Shown here: in pieces, positions 10,568-20,940 of the stretch | Layout: every line of letters starts with the position of its first letter | Position numbering within the stretch: the stretch's first letter is position 1 | NCBI RefSeq assembly: GCF_028640845.1 | Contig: NC_080540.1 | Location: 216,859,300 to 216,923,299, forward strand | Origin: Ahaetulla prasina | Taxonomy: Eukaryota > Chordata > Lepidosauria > Squamata > Colubridae | Direction: 5' to 3' | Length of the DNA stretch: 64,000 nt | Notes under the pieces: generated by a model | Told to the model about the DNA's origin: nothing | Seen by the model: only the letters and a program-made list of their open reading frames with translations | The model's database searches: none | Made by a program: the position numbers and the translations under genes

Positions 10568-11523
10568 ATAGGACGGATTTCACCTCAGGTCCCACCCAGT
10601 TCTGCAGAGGTTACAATTTAAGATTGCAAATTGTGGGAGATCTCCTTTAGAAAAATTCCACCATTAAAAATACCATGATAAAATTATATTTGATGAGGAA
10701 CATATGGCTAAATGTTCTTGTTTTATTAAACATGTAATCAAAAATATGCTCTATCAACCCTTAATTTTTGTTTTCTCATATCCAGAGAGCTAATCATTAA
10801 AGAAGTTCATGGAGATGAGACTGGTTTGATGACACATAAATAGAAACACACCTGAATGCATAGAACATGTTTTTTATTTTATTTTCCTTTATCAGACTTT
10901 CATTAATGTATTTCATTTCCTCATTATCAGTTTTCGAAAGGCTATCATTATATCAGGGGCAAAACTCCAACCTTTCGGGGTCCATGGTCTCCTCATTCTA
11001 AATTGCTGCATGGACTTTGGCACCAATTAATTAGTAGAATATTTAACTTCCAGGCGCCTATTGATTTGTGCGACAATTATCCACCAAGAGGGCCTGCTTC
11101 TGCGATTTTGATTCAAATAAAATTCCAGCTGAAGTCAATGTGATTTTTCCCTAGAGAAAGGTAACAGACCCCGCTCAACCTTCCCCTTGCAGTTAGAAAT
11201 GCAAGATTAGTGTTGGGTAATTTAATCTTATTTTTATTTTTATTTATAAGAGAGAGAGAGAGGAAGAAAGGAAAGAAAGGAATGACAAGGGTCTCTTTAG
11301 ACCCACACTTGGTCCATCCATACTAGAACAGACTGGAAGAAATGCAGCTGTCAGGGTTCAAGGAACACTCCCAACAGGTGTTCTACTTAAATTCCACTGA
11401 TTTAAGTAGAATCAGTGATATTAGCTTCTTTACCTCAGGATCATCAAGGCCGAAAAGAGGAAAATACCTTCCCCATTTTGCTTATAAAACAAAAATATAT
11501 AAGGGTAGTTTAAATCCAGCAGC
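10568..11523. other. Unassigned sequence with short GA/GAAA-rich run
   Basis: A simple purine run sits at about 11250-11283. No exon or repeat family recognised. A TATAAAAC string at 11481 is not supported by any gene downstream. Confidence 0.35.
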
Positions 11524-11531
11524 CACAACTC

Positions 11532-11824
11532 CAGGGGCGAAATCTAGCAGGTTCGGACAGGTTCTGAAGAACCGGTAGTGGAAATTTTGAGCAGTTCGGA
11601 GAACCGGCAAATACCAGCTCTGGCTGGCCCCAGAGTGGGGAGGGAATGGGGATTTTGCAATATCCTTCTCCCAGGAGTGGGGTGGGAATTGAGATTTTGC
11701 AATATTCTTCCCCTAGAAGTGGGGAGGGAATGGGGATTTTGCAGTATACTTCCCCTGACACGCCCACCAAACCACACGACACCCACCAAGCCAATAATAA
11801 AAAAAAAATTAGATTTCACCACTG
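11532..11824. mobile_element. hAT MITE (GGTGAAATC/ACCGGT type) with three 42-bp tandem units
   Basis: Ends CAGGGGCGAAATCTAGCAGG and AGATTTCACCACTG. Flanks CACAACTC (11524-11531) and CACTACTC (11825-11832) match 7/8. The interior has an AACCGGTAG block and three tandem units containing GATTTTGCA at spacing 42 bp (about 11651, 11693, 11735). Confidence 0.9.
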
Positions 11825-11832
11825 CACTACTC

Positions 11833-12161
11833 ACTTTGTGTATGCCTACAATTTTTGAGGCATGCTACCAGATTACAATCCACCCACCCCCAGATATAAA
11901 TTGGCACCAAAAATGCCGCATTAAAATAAAAGTGGTGTTATTGGAAACACAAAAGAGGTAAATGTTTAGAGAAAAGGGAATGTATTAAAAAAAAGGTTTA
12001 AACAAAGGCACCAAACAGATGGTCATCTAAGATCTAACCCTACTGAGGATTAGAAATAAAAACTATGGGATGAATTGGGCAGAAGCCCCACCCCACTGCT
12101 CTATAGAATTATTGTTCAGGTGCAAATTTTTTGTCATCATCATGTTTAGGTGGGGACGACT
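11833..12161. other. Unassigned sequence
   Basis: No recognised signal between two copies of the same MITE family. Confidence 0.35.
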
Positions 12162-12169
12162 AAGTAGAT

Positions 12170-12465
12170 CAGTGGTAGGTTTCAAATATTTTTACTATCG
12201 GTTCTGTGGGTGTGGCTTGGTGGGCATGGCATGGCTTGGTGGGCGTGCCTTGGTGGGCGTGGCAGTGGAAAGATACTGTAAAATTTCCATTTCCACCATA
12301 CTCCACAGGAAGGATACTGCAAAATCTCCATTTCCTTCCAATCAGCTGTGACTCAGGAGACAGAGAATAGATGGGGGCAGGGCCAGACAGAGGTTCGCTG
12401 AACTACTCAAAATTTCTGCTACTGGTTCTCCAGAGCTGGTCAGAACCTGCTGAAACCCACCTCTG
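12170..12465. mobile_element. hAT MITE (same family), perfect 8-bp duplication
   Basis: Ends CAGTGGTAGGTTTCA and TGAAACCCACCTCTG, flanked by identical AAGTAGAT (12162-12169, 12466-12473). Two 42-bp-type units (ATACTGTAAAATTTCCAT, ATACTGCAAAATCTCCAT) are present. Confidence 0.95.
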
Positions 12466-12473
12466 AAGTAGAT

Positions 12474-12872
12474 GTATCCTCCATGCCAAATGAACAGTTT
12501 GGAAAGAACCTACTAAACCACACGTAGAAAAAGTATAATTCCATCAGATACCCTATCATACAAAATCCACCAGCCTTCTGGGTTCATTACAGGTATTTCA
12601 GAAGTTAGTCCACCAACAACTTTGGATACCTTTAGAAGCATTGGTAGATCATTGTTGCCCATTAGAAAAGAGACAGTTTCTACAACAGATGAATATTCAT
12701 TGCTAGGAAACGTATTCTTTGACCAAATTTGATTCAGGTAACTTCATGAACATACAGTATTTATGTAGTTTTCTTACCCACAATATAAAATGATTTCCAA
12801 TTCCCTTCCCTTTTTTGTTTGTTTTTATTTCCAAATCCATCCCATAATCCTGGATTTCCTGACAGTTTCCCC
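12474..12872. other. Unassigned sequence
   Basis: Nothing recognised. Confidence 0.35.
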
Positions 12873-12880
12873 ATACAAAT

Positions 12881-13261
12881 CAGTGGTAAAATCCTTTTTT
12901 TTTTTACTACCGGTTCTGTGGGCATGGCTTGGTGGGCATGGTGTGGTTTGATGGGCATAGCTTAGTGGGCGTAGCTTGTTGGGCATGCCAGGGGAAGGAT
13001 ACTGCAAAATCTCCATTCTCTCCCCACTCCAGGGGGAAGGATATTGCGAAATCTCCATTCCCACCCCACTTTAGGGGAAGGATACTGCAAAATCCCCATT
13101 CCCTCCCCACTCCTGGGGGACGGATGTTGCGAAATCTTCATTCCCACCACATTCTGGGGCCAGCCAGAGGTGGAATTTGCCGGTTCTCCAAACTGCTCAA
13201 AATTTCTGCTCAAAATTTCTGCTCTCCAGAAACTGTCAGAACCTGCTGGATTTCACCCCTG
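12881..13261. mobile_element. hAT MITE (same family) with four 42-bp tandem units
   Basis: Ends CAGTGGTAAAATCC and GGATTTCACCCCTG. Flanks ATACAAAT (12873-12880) and ATCCAAAT (13262-13269) match 7/8. Four consecutive GGGGAAGGATACTGCAAAAT-type units start near 12991, 13033, 13074 and 13116. This copy number is the highest in the family here. Confidence 0.9.
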
Positions 13262-13269
13262 ATCCAAAT

Positions 13270-14393
13270 CCTAATCAGATATGAGGCTCCTGGACTTTTG
13301 TATGACCCACTAAGTCTCCTCAGCATTCATATTCCGAAATGTACTGAAATGGATCTCCAAGCTACGATGGTCTCAATATTTGTAACTCACCTAGCCTAGA
13401 GCTTAATAGCACAGCGCAATAATCTGCTACACTTTGTAGAGAAAGTTGCACAATTGTTCTTGAGAAAGAATAATTGCTACATCGCTTATACAGCCAATGC
13501 CTGAACTTAATGGAGCATAAAGAGGGTGGTGTGTATCATGAAGGCAGTGCATTATCCATTTAAACAGCTTTCAGTCTTGCACATAAATTAGATCATTGAC
13601 AAGCCACAGAATAGGGAAACTAAACAGTAATGAATTAGCATGCATGCATAATCCTAACAAAGAAATGCATCTAATGATGAACAAGGGGAGAGAAACAAAC
13701 TAATAACTAGAGGACAGAACTTGAATCTAATTACCTTCGCCATATAGATTTCAACAGCCTGTGTATGTGTTTGTGTGTGTGTTTGCGTGCGTGCACGCAC
13801 ATGTGCGTGTGTGTCTCCTTTAAATAAAGGGAAGGTGGAGGAGAATTGTTTTATAGGGCATAAAAGTAAATGCCAAAATGCATATTCATTCTGTATATTC
13901 CCTTTACTTAGAATGCTCACTGGCCTTTAGATTTACTTGACGATTCTCCCAAAGACCATTGGGCAGGGAATCCAGCAAAACGTCCACACGGCTCAGACAT
14001 TAATAGTCTGGCAAATCTCTGCATAGGCCACAAGAAAAGGCATAGCTTCTCCCCTCCACAACTGTGAATGTGAAAGACATGCCTCTTTGCCTTTTTCGAT
14101 AAAGAGAGAGAGAAGGGGGATAGGATCTGAATGGCCACCCGCATTGCAATCATTTTTTGCATAGCTGAGGAGAGGCAGATCACCCTGCTCCAGGAAATCT
14201 TTTAAGCCCAAGGTTTCTAGGCCATGTAAACTGATTTGAGGCCACACTGCATTTTGTAATAGGGATAAGTAAATGGTCTTCAACTGGCTGAAAATAGTTA
14301 TTCTAGCACAGGTTAACGTGAGATGGAATGTAAGTCTATGTGCCAATAAGTGTCAGCCTCCCAAGTAGACCAGACAGAAAACACGATAAGATG
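13270..14393. other. Unassigned sequence with a (GT)n-rich patch
   Basis: An imperfect GT/GC alternating purine-pyrimidine tract lies at about 13759-13816. No exon or transposon recognised in the rest. Confidence 0.4.
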
Positions 14394-14401
14394 AACTAAT
14401 T

Positions 14402-14695
14402 CTGTGGTGGGTTTCAAATTTTGTTACTACCGGTTCTGTAGGCATGGCTTGGTGGGCGTGTTGTGGTTTGGTGGGTGTGGTAGGGGAAGGATACTGTAAA
14501 ATCTCCATTCCCACCCCACTCCAGGGGAAGGTTACTGCAAAATCCCCATTTCCTCCCAATCAGCTGGGACTCGGGAGGCAGAGAATAGATGGGGGCGGGA
14601 CCAGTCAGAATTTTTACTACCGGTTCTCCGAACTCCTCAAAATTTCCACTACTGGTTCTCCAGAATTGGTTAGAACCTGCTGAAACCCACCTGTG
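14402..14695. mobile_element. hAT MITE (same family)
   Basis: Ends CTGTGGTGGGTTTCAAA and TGAAACCCACCTGTG. Flanks AACTAATT (14394-14401) and AACTACTT (14696-14703) match 7/8. Two 42-bp-type units. Fourth copy of this family in 3.2 kb. Confidence 0.9.
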
Positions 14696-14703
14696 AACTA
14701 CTT

Positions 14704-15051
14704 CAGCTTTATTGTAAGGCGACATTAACAGAACCCTTCAAGTCTGAAAGCATGAATCTCCTGCCATCTCTTTTTATCGCCTACCAAGGTTAGGGCACAA
14801 CTTTTCCAAGTACCTTTCTCTGCCCGTTAGTCAGTTGTGTCCTTTTGTCTGATTGTTTCCCTACGTAACATCTCTTCTCCCCGTCTTTCAAGGTCATTCT
14901 CACATTCCATTACAATATGGGATGCTCATTAGTCTAGCAGGAAGCCTTTTGGTTCGAAGTATCTTTGGATGAACTTTAGCATTCAGCATTACGATAGAAA
15001 CATTTGTTATGTTACAAAACAGTTTAATGCATCGTCTCTCGGTATCCCTTT
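14704..15051. other. Unassigned sequence
   Basis: No recognised signal. The upstream end of the BovB fragment may extend a little into this stretch. Confidence 0.3.
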
Positions 15052-15385
15052 TTGGAGAAATGTCTTGAGATTCCTTGGATTGCAAGGAGATCAAATCGGT
15101 CAATCTTAACTGACTGTTCCTTGGAAGGACAGATACTGAAGCTGAAGCTCAAATGCTTTGGTCACCCAATGAGAGGAGAGGACTCATTGGAAAAGGCCCT
15201 GATGTTGGGAAAGATTGAAGGCAAAAGGAGAAGGGAACAGCAGAGGATGAGATGGTTAGACAGTGTCATTGACGCAATGAAATATAAATTTGGGCAAACT
15301 CTGGGAGATGGTGGAGGACAAGAGAGCCTGGTGCATTATAGTTCATGGGGTTATCGAACACAATTTAGCGACTGAACAACAACCA
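15052..15385 (+). pseudogene. BovB (RTE-clade) LINE ORF2 C-terminal fragment
   Basis: About 107 codons are open to a TGA at 15373-15375. The translation has the C-terminal signature of RTE/BovB ORF2: a FGHPMRGEDSLEKALMLGKI block, then EGKRRREQQRMRWLDSVID. In an active element this follows the endonuclease and reverse-transcriptase domains, which are missing here (5' truncation, the usual outcome for this family). The 3' end GACTGAACAACAAC is the characteristic BovB terminus. Unlike most LINE remnants in the window this frame has no internal stop or frameshift, though the region after the WLD motif is diverged. BovB is the presumed mobilising partner of Sauria SINEs such as those at 23105 and 26407. 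Confidence 0.85.
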
Positions 15386-15449
15386 TCACTATCTGTAATG
15401 ATACATGGGAATCACCTTGGAAGGCAGAAGGAAGAATGACAGCCTAGAC

Positions 15450-16057
15450 CAGGAGTGTCAAACTTGATTTCATTGAGGGCCACATCAAAGTTGTGTTTGA
15501 CCTTGGGGGGCTGGGGTGGGCATCAGTGGTGGGTTGCTACCGGTTTGCCCCAGAACGGGCGAACTGGTAGTGACGGTGGTTGGAGGCTCCACCCACCAGC
15601 CCGGACATCTCTGCGCATGCGCAGAAGCATCCCATGCACAAGTGCACGCGCGCCCATGAGGAAACTGGTAACAACAGGATTTGAATACCACTACTAGTGG
15701 GCATGGCCAAGTCAATGTCACTTGTGTCGGGGGCACCTGTGGTGGCCTGCCAGTGAAAACAGGCTCCCGAGCTCTGTTTTCGGCTGTGACAACCTCCTGC
15801 AACCCTCTGCTAGATAAAATGGAGCTTGGGAGTACCATCCAGGGTCCTTGAGACCTTTGTTTTTGGCTGCAATGGCCTCCTGCAACCCTCTGCCAGCGAA
15901 AATGGAAATTGGGAGGGTGGCACGCAGCCCTCCCAATCTCCATTTTTGCTGGCAGAAGCACTGACGGCTGTCACTGTTTCCAGGGTGGCCCCACAAGCCA
16001 GATCTAAGCATCCCATGGGCCAGATCTGACCCCTGGGCCTTGAGTTTGACACTCCTG
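15450..16057. mobile_element. hAT element (CAGGAGTGTCAAACTT type) containing a second MITE
   Basis: Ends CAGGAGTGTCAAACTTGA and TTGAGTTTGACACTCCTG. Flanks GCCTAGAC (15442-15449) and GCCTATAA (16058-16065) match 6/8. The interior repeats a TGCAACCCTCTGCxxG motif and has been hit by the MITE at 15524. Same family as 1137, 32264 and 57560. Confidence 0.8.
15524..15696. mobile_element. Short hAT MITE nested in hAT element
   Basis: Starts CAGTGGTGGGTTGCTACCGG, ends AATACCACTACTA, with perfect flanking GTGGGCAT (15516-15523, 15697-15704). The insertion postdates the host element at 15450. Confidence 0.9.
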
Positions 16058-16065
16058 GCCTATAA

Positions 16066-16384
16066 AATGCTTTAATAAGAGAAATCTGAACCCAAAGGAA
16101 TGTGGAGTAAGGGTGGAGAAAGCATCTCAGAAGGCAGCCTCCCTAATTTTGGGGAGAGTGAAAGGGAAGAGGGAAGAAAGGGGTATTTTCAGACTTTGTC
16201 TTTATTGAAAGGTTACATTAATGGAGAGTTAATACTGATGGTTGTGCTTCTTGACTGGGTTGCCTCGAAGGCATAACAATATCAACTTTATGTTTATTAA
16301 CACTTTAGAAATTATATTTTACATCGATATAAACTTCCCCCCCTCCCCCTTATCTTTAAAGGATTAACTTATGTAAACCATCAC
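16066..16384. other. Unassigned sequence
   Basis: Short purine-rich stretch near 16150-16185; nothing else recognised. Confidence 0.35.
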
Positions 16385-16900
16385 AGTGGTACCGATTTCT
16401 GATGAATTTGAAATGGTAGTCTGTACTAACAATGAACATCTTACAGCTAAGGTTTATAAAATGCTGTTGCAGCTGAACCTGGAAAGTGAATCTGTTAAAC
16501 ACTGCATGACTCGGAGTGGGGGGGGGGACTTTGTTATAATACAGTATAATGTTGCAGCAATGGGAAAATATGTGGGCTAAAGGACTGAAATTGACGTTGG
16601 ATTATAACCATAAAGAGAACTTCTGTAAAAAGATGTACTGGTACGACTTAATGCCAGCAAAATTATCCAAGATTTATAAAGGTGTCTCGAATGTCTGCTG
16701 AAAATGTAATTGTAACGAAGGTAAATTTAATCATCTGTGGTGGACATGTGATAAGGCAAAGAAATACTGGGAACAGATTCATGTCATAATTAGGAAGATT
16801 CCAAAAGTGAACCTACAGTGGAAACCAGAATATTTCCCCCCTTTCCCCGACAGTAGATCAAGTAGACATCCTTGATGCACATAGTGTACATCCATTAATA
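16385..16900 (+). pseudogene. L1 LINE ORF2 C-terminal fragment (degraded)
   Basis: With two frame changes the translation reads KVYKMLLQLNLESESVKH, then ENMWAKGLKLTLDYNHKEN, then MYWYDLMPAKLSKIYKG, a stop, then KCNCNEGKFNHLWWTCDKAK. This order, ending in the C-x-C...H-x-WWTC zinc-knuckle-like segment, is that of the L1 ORF2 C-terminal domain. Endonuclease and reverse-transcriptase regions are absent. A G-run at 16520-16528 sits at one frame change. The copy is old and inactive. Confidence 0.8.
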
Positions 16901-16904
16901 TAAG

Positions 16905-17285
16905 CAGAAAGATCTAATAGAAAAACCTTATGGCAGACATTTGAGGCATGCTGCATCACACACAAAAAGTCACGTATGAAAGATTTGTCTTCAGATCACA
17001 CCTTGAAAAGAAAGACGCCTGAGCCAATTGAAGAATTTGTTTCAGATCTGAAACTAAAACATAAGTCTTGGGACTTGTGGGCTATTGACTGAATCTCTGA
17101 TTAAGGATCAAACTGTTTGGAGCATAAGAAACAAGAGAAGGCAAGGAAAGTTCCTCAGAGAGGCGAACCTATTTCTAGAAAGTGCTCTTGATAAATGCCA
17201 AGGAGCAGAAGTCACTTATTCACTATGGAAAGTTATGAGATTCAGCAATGATCATGCAGCAATGATAATAAAATATAATCCATCA
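16905..17285 (+). pseudogene. Gypsy-like LTR retrotransposon gag fragment (degraded)
   Basis: The translation in two frames contains EPIEEFVSDLKLKHKS and, after a frame shift near 17085, ESLIKDQTVWSIRNKRRQGK and a LESALDKCQGAEVT segment. The order matches the gag capsid-like region of vertebrate Gypsy elements, in which a FVxxLK..., SLIRDxIVxGI... and LEKALDIC... series is conserved. There are frame breaks and no LTR or pol nearby. Identification rests on family pattern memory, without an alignment. Confidence 0.65.
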
Positions 17286-17411
17286 TGAAGACAACAGAAA
17301 GGAAGGAGACTAGCAGACTGGTCAGAAAGTTTCTGCTTTGGCTCTGAGAAAGGCGAAATCCATAGCACTGAGAACAAAAATAAAAGCAGAACTGGGAAAC
17401 AAGAGGTGATG

Positions 17412-17756
17412 CAGGCAGTCCTTGACTTATGTCCGCAACTGAGCTCAAAATTTCTGTTGCTAAGTAAAACACTTGTTAAGTCGTTCTGGCCCTATTTTAT
17501 GATCTGTCCTGCCACAGTTGTTAAGTGAATCACTGCAGTTATTAACACAGTCATAAAGTGAAATCTGGCTTATCAGAAGGAGACAACCGTCATAAATATG
17601 AGCAAGTTGCCAAGCACCTTAAGTTTTGACCACATGACCGTGAGGATTCTGCAACAGTTATAAGTGTGAAAAAAGATCACAAGTCACTTTCTTCAGTGCC
17701 GTTGTGACTTTGAACGGTCATTAAACGAACTGTTGTGAAGTTGAGAGAACTAACTG
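17412..17756. mobile_element. TA-flanked MITE (CAGGCAGTCCTTGACTTATG type)
   Basis: Inverse ends; the right side keeps TA (17757-17758), the left flank is TG (mutated). Interior motifs match the copies at 10215 and 26941. Confidence 0.75.
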
Positions 17757-17797
17757 TACTTACGATGCTGAGGATCCACCTGAATGAATTCATGAGT

Positions 17798-18036
17798 CAT
17801 GGTGGTGCAGTGGTTAGAGTGCAGTACTGCAGGCTACTTCTGCTGACTGCCGGCTGCCTGCAATTTGGCAGTCCAAATCTCATTGGCTCAAGGTTGACTC
17901 AGCCTTCCACCCTTCTGAGGTGGGTAAAATGAGGATACAAAATTGTTGGGGGCAATAGGCTGACTCTATTAAACCACTTAGAGAGGATTGTAAAGCACTG
18001 TAAAGTGGTATATAAGTCTAAGTGCTATTGCTATTC
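17798..18036 (+). mobile_element. tRNA-derived SINE, family A
   Basis: Near full-length: head GGTGGTGCAGTGGTTAGAGT, body with GGTTGACTCAGCCTTCCACC and GTAAAATGAGGA, tail AAGTCTAAGTGCTATTGCTA. Confidence 0.9.
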
Positions 18037-18225
18037 TATGTCTGGAGTTCATGAAAAAAATGGAAGTGTGAAAATATGCCTGGACTCTAAAGAATTATAA
18101 AAGTATTTGCAAGGAGAACATTATCAGAAAAAAGACTAAAGGCAATAGAGAGAAACTGTTGGGAATCCTTGTAAATGAAAAGTAGAAGTGAAACGAAAGT
18201 AAGGCATTGTTTGATGGGAATGGGA

Positions 18226-18518
18226 CAACTGGCCACAACCAACTCGCCACAGAACAACTCACTGTGGGACAATGTAACAATTCCACTTAATTATTTAAAA
18301 TAAATAAACACTATTTTAATTTTTGCCATTAACATTGCATTCTGTTCCTCCTTTTGCATCTTTTCTTTAATGATTTTATTCCCCCATTTCTTTGATATTA
18401 GTGTAACTCTCGTCCCTCAGTGAATTGTCCTGTGGCAAGTTGGCTTTGGCGAGATAACCGTGGTGAGTTGGCTGTGGCAACTCGGTCATGTCGAGTTGGC
18501 TGTGGTGAATTGTCACAG
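18226..18518. mobile_element. MITE with GAGTTGGCTGTGG end repeats
   Basis: The left end GACAACTGGCCACAACCAAC is the approximate inverse of the right end GAGTTGGCTGTGGTGAATTG. The motif GAGTTGGCTGTGG or a variant recurs three or four times at the right end, so the terminal repeats are internally tandem. The target duplication is not clear. Confidence 0.65.
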
Positions 18519-19390
18519 ATCTGAGTTTGATTGATGCTCCATATGCAATCATCCATATATAAATGTTACATAGGAACCTCTGCATTTTGCAGTAAGTTTC
18601 ATTTTCTTTTCTTGGCCTCTTTCTAGGACAGGGATAATAATGGCTGCTGCAGATTTATTGCAAGGAAGCTCCAAGTCACTTGAATGAGTAACAATACTTA
18701 CTTCATCTAATCACAACATGGCTCTTTCTCCAACAGTCAAGCTACACACTAGGTTAATTATGTAGTGTGCAGCTGACATGGACAATATTAACGGCTCTAA
18801 AAAAATTTAATTATTGCTGAGCAGAGCTGGCAAGCCATGATAGTGGTGCTCTGAACCAAATCTTTTTCTTGCATTCTCTAGAGTCAATCACATTTACCCA
18901 CCCTACAGCAATTTCAGAACAACTTTACATTTTGCACCGAGGAACGACTTTGTAATGACAAGCTAATTAATATATTGAAGATAATATGCTGGATGGATTT
19001 ACCTTTGTACTAAGGGCTACTTTCTTTCACCATACTTTGTTAACTAAGGAAACAATTGACCATGTTCACATATAATACTAAGTCATCAATGATGGTTTAT
19101 AAGCCACTGTAATGAGAACCATAATAAACTAACACACATCTATGGAGTATGGCTTATGTGATATATGTGATATATGAAGCTGATCAGATATTTTAAGGCC
19201 ATATTCCTGTATCCTTTAAATCTGGGAATAGGCCTCACTGGTATCAATGGAAACTACTTAAAACAGATGTACAATTGTACTCTAAGACAAATAAATCAAT
19301 AATTATATTTGCATGTTGTGTTTAAGATTCAAATAACAAACTCAGTGTTGCTTTTAATACTCAATATTGGTTTTAGTTTAAAGAGAGAAC
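18519..19390. other. Unassigned AT-rich sequence
   Basis: No exon, transposon or RNA gene recognised. A pyrimidine-only (CCCTTT)-like tract follows at 19391-19437. Confidence 0.35.
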
Positions 19391-19437
19391 CCTTTCCTTT
19401 CCCTTTCTTTTCCTTTCCCTTTTCCCTTTCCCTTTCT
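19391..19437 (+). repeat. Polypyrimidine CTTTCC-like tract
   Basis: Nearly all C and T over about 47 bp. Confidence 0.85.
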
Positions 19438-19508
19438 CAGTGCTTGTTATGCTTATACTGTATGTTCTTGGTAGGCTTTGCATAGATATTCAATTGGCCA
19501 ATAGAAGG

Positions 19509-19580
<72 letters not shown>
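19509..19580 (+). repeat. (ATCT)n microsatellite
   Basis: About 18 units ending exactly at the left end of a small DNA element. Confidence 0.95.
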
Positions 19581-19581
<1 letters not shown>

Positions 19582-19707
19582 CTGTGTTTCCCCGAAAACT
19601 GTATTTTTTTTTAATTCTGAAATAAGCACTTGGCCCTATTGCCATGCACTCAAAAACCCGATTGGGCTTATTACCTGGGGATGTCTTATTTTGGGGGAAA
19701 CAGGGTA
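19580..19707. mobile_element. Small MITE with TACTGTGTTTCCCCG ends
   Basis: Ends TACTGTGTTTCCCCGAAAA and TTTTGGGGGAAACAGGGTA are inverse; outer TA on both sides could be the target duplication. It lies between an ATCT array and an ATCC array. Confidence 0.75.
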
Positions 19708-19762
19708 TCCATCCATCCATCCATCCATCCATCCATCCATCCATCCATCCATCCATCCATCC

Positions 19763-19829
<67 letters not shown>

Positions 19830-19830
19830 A
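19708..19830 (+). repeat. (ATCC)n followed by (ATCT)n microsatellite
   Basis: About 14 ATCC units change at about 19764 into about 16 ATCT units. Confidence 0.95.
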
Positions 19831-19958
19831 TCCATAGAGAGAAGATGCAGGTAAGTATTTTGCATGATTCAGCAAGATTCCTTTTAAATCCTAGCCAACA
19901 ACAGGATATCTCATAAACTGTGAGCATGGGATTGAAACCCTGCTTTCGAATTATAATT

Positions 19959-20940
19959 AGAATAGAACTGAATGGGACCTTGGAGGTCTTCTAATCCAAC
20001 TCCCTGATCAAGCAGGAGACCCTATACCATTTTATTTTATTTTATTTATTAATTTAATTTATATACCGCCCTTCTCCCGAGGGACTCAGGGCGGTTTACA
20101 GCCAAATAAACAGAGTTACAAAAATTAAAAAACATTTTAAAAATCTAAATTCAAATTATTGAATTTTATCCGAAACGGATAAAACAATGATAAAATCATA
20201 AAAAAACCCACATTTAAAATACGTTAGGCCAGCCCTGCACGATAGAACAAGAAGGTCTTCAGCTCACGTTGAAAGGTCCGGAGATCGGGGAGTTGACATA
20301 TCCCCGGAGGCAGCTCATTCCAGAGGGCAGGAGCCCCCACGGAGAAGGCCCTCCCCCTGGGCGTCACCAATCAATATTATTTGATTGACGGTACCCTGAG
20401 GAGGCCCTCCCTATGGGAGTGCACAGGTCGTTGGGAGGCTATTGGTGGCAGCAGGCGGTCCCGTAAATAACCCAGTCCTATGCCATGGAGCGCTTTAAAG
20501 ATGGTAACCAATACCTTGAATTGAACCCGGAAGACCACCGGAAGCCAGTGCAGCTTGCGCAGGAGAGGTGTTACATGGGAGCTTCGAGTCACTCCCTCTA
20601 TTACCCGCGTAGCCGCATTCTGGACCCGTTGGAGCCTCTGGGTGCTTTTGGACAAGTGGCTGTCCAGTCTCTTCTGAAAAATCTCTAGTGATAGAACACC
20701 CACAACTTCTAAAGGCAAACTGTTCTACTGGTTAATTGCTCTCACTGTTAGGAAGTTTCTCCTTAATTCCAGGATGTTTCTCTCCTTGATTAGTTTCTAT
20801 CCATTGCTTTTTGTCTTGCCTTCTGGTGCTTTGGAAAATAGGTTCACCCCCTCTTCTTTGCGGCAGCCCCTCAAATATTGGAATACTTCTATCATGCCAC
20901 CCCTAATTCTTCTTTTCTCTAGACTAGCCATATCCAATTC
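19959..20940 (-). mobile_element. CR1 LINE 3' end (minus), split by an L2-like LINE
   Basis: The segments 19959-20030 and about 20656-20940 join into one CR1 3' region on the minus strand. The 3' terminus carries the inverse of the conserved CR1 end (GGGACCTTGGAGGTCTTCTA on the plus strand) and the inner part encodes the ORF2 C-terminus. The gap is filled by the L2-like fragment at 20031-20655. 5'-truncated and inactive. Confidence 0.85.
20031..20655 (-). pseudogene. L2-like LINE ORF2 C-terminus and 3' end, nested in CR1
   Basis: The 3' end (minus strand) is a short AAAT-rich tail preceded by the stem-loop CCGCCCTGAGTC...GGGCGG. Upstream it encodes the ORF2 C-terminus: LQRVQNAATRVIEGVTRSSH, LLRKLHWLPVVFRVQFKVL and GLGYLRDRLLPPIASQRPV. 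An AFSVxAPALWxELP-type block is missing or frame-broken here, but is intact in the copies at 43505 and 58690. The frame at 20377-20718 is a fusion: it opens in CR1 codons (LEIFQKRLDSHL) and continues into L2 codons (STQRLQRVQNAATR). Confidence 0.85.

Noticed and set aside
12929..13399. 156-codon frame over a MITE
   Set aside because: The frame runs across the 42-bp tandem units and out of the element; mirrored frames occur on the other strand.
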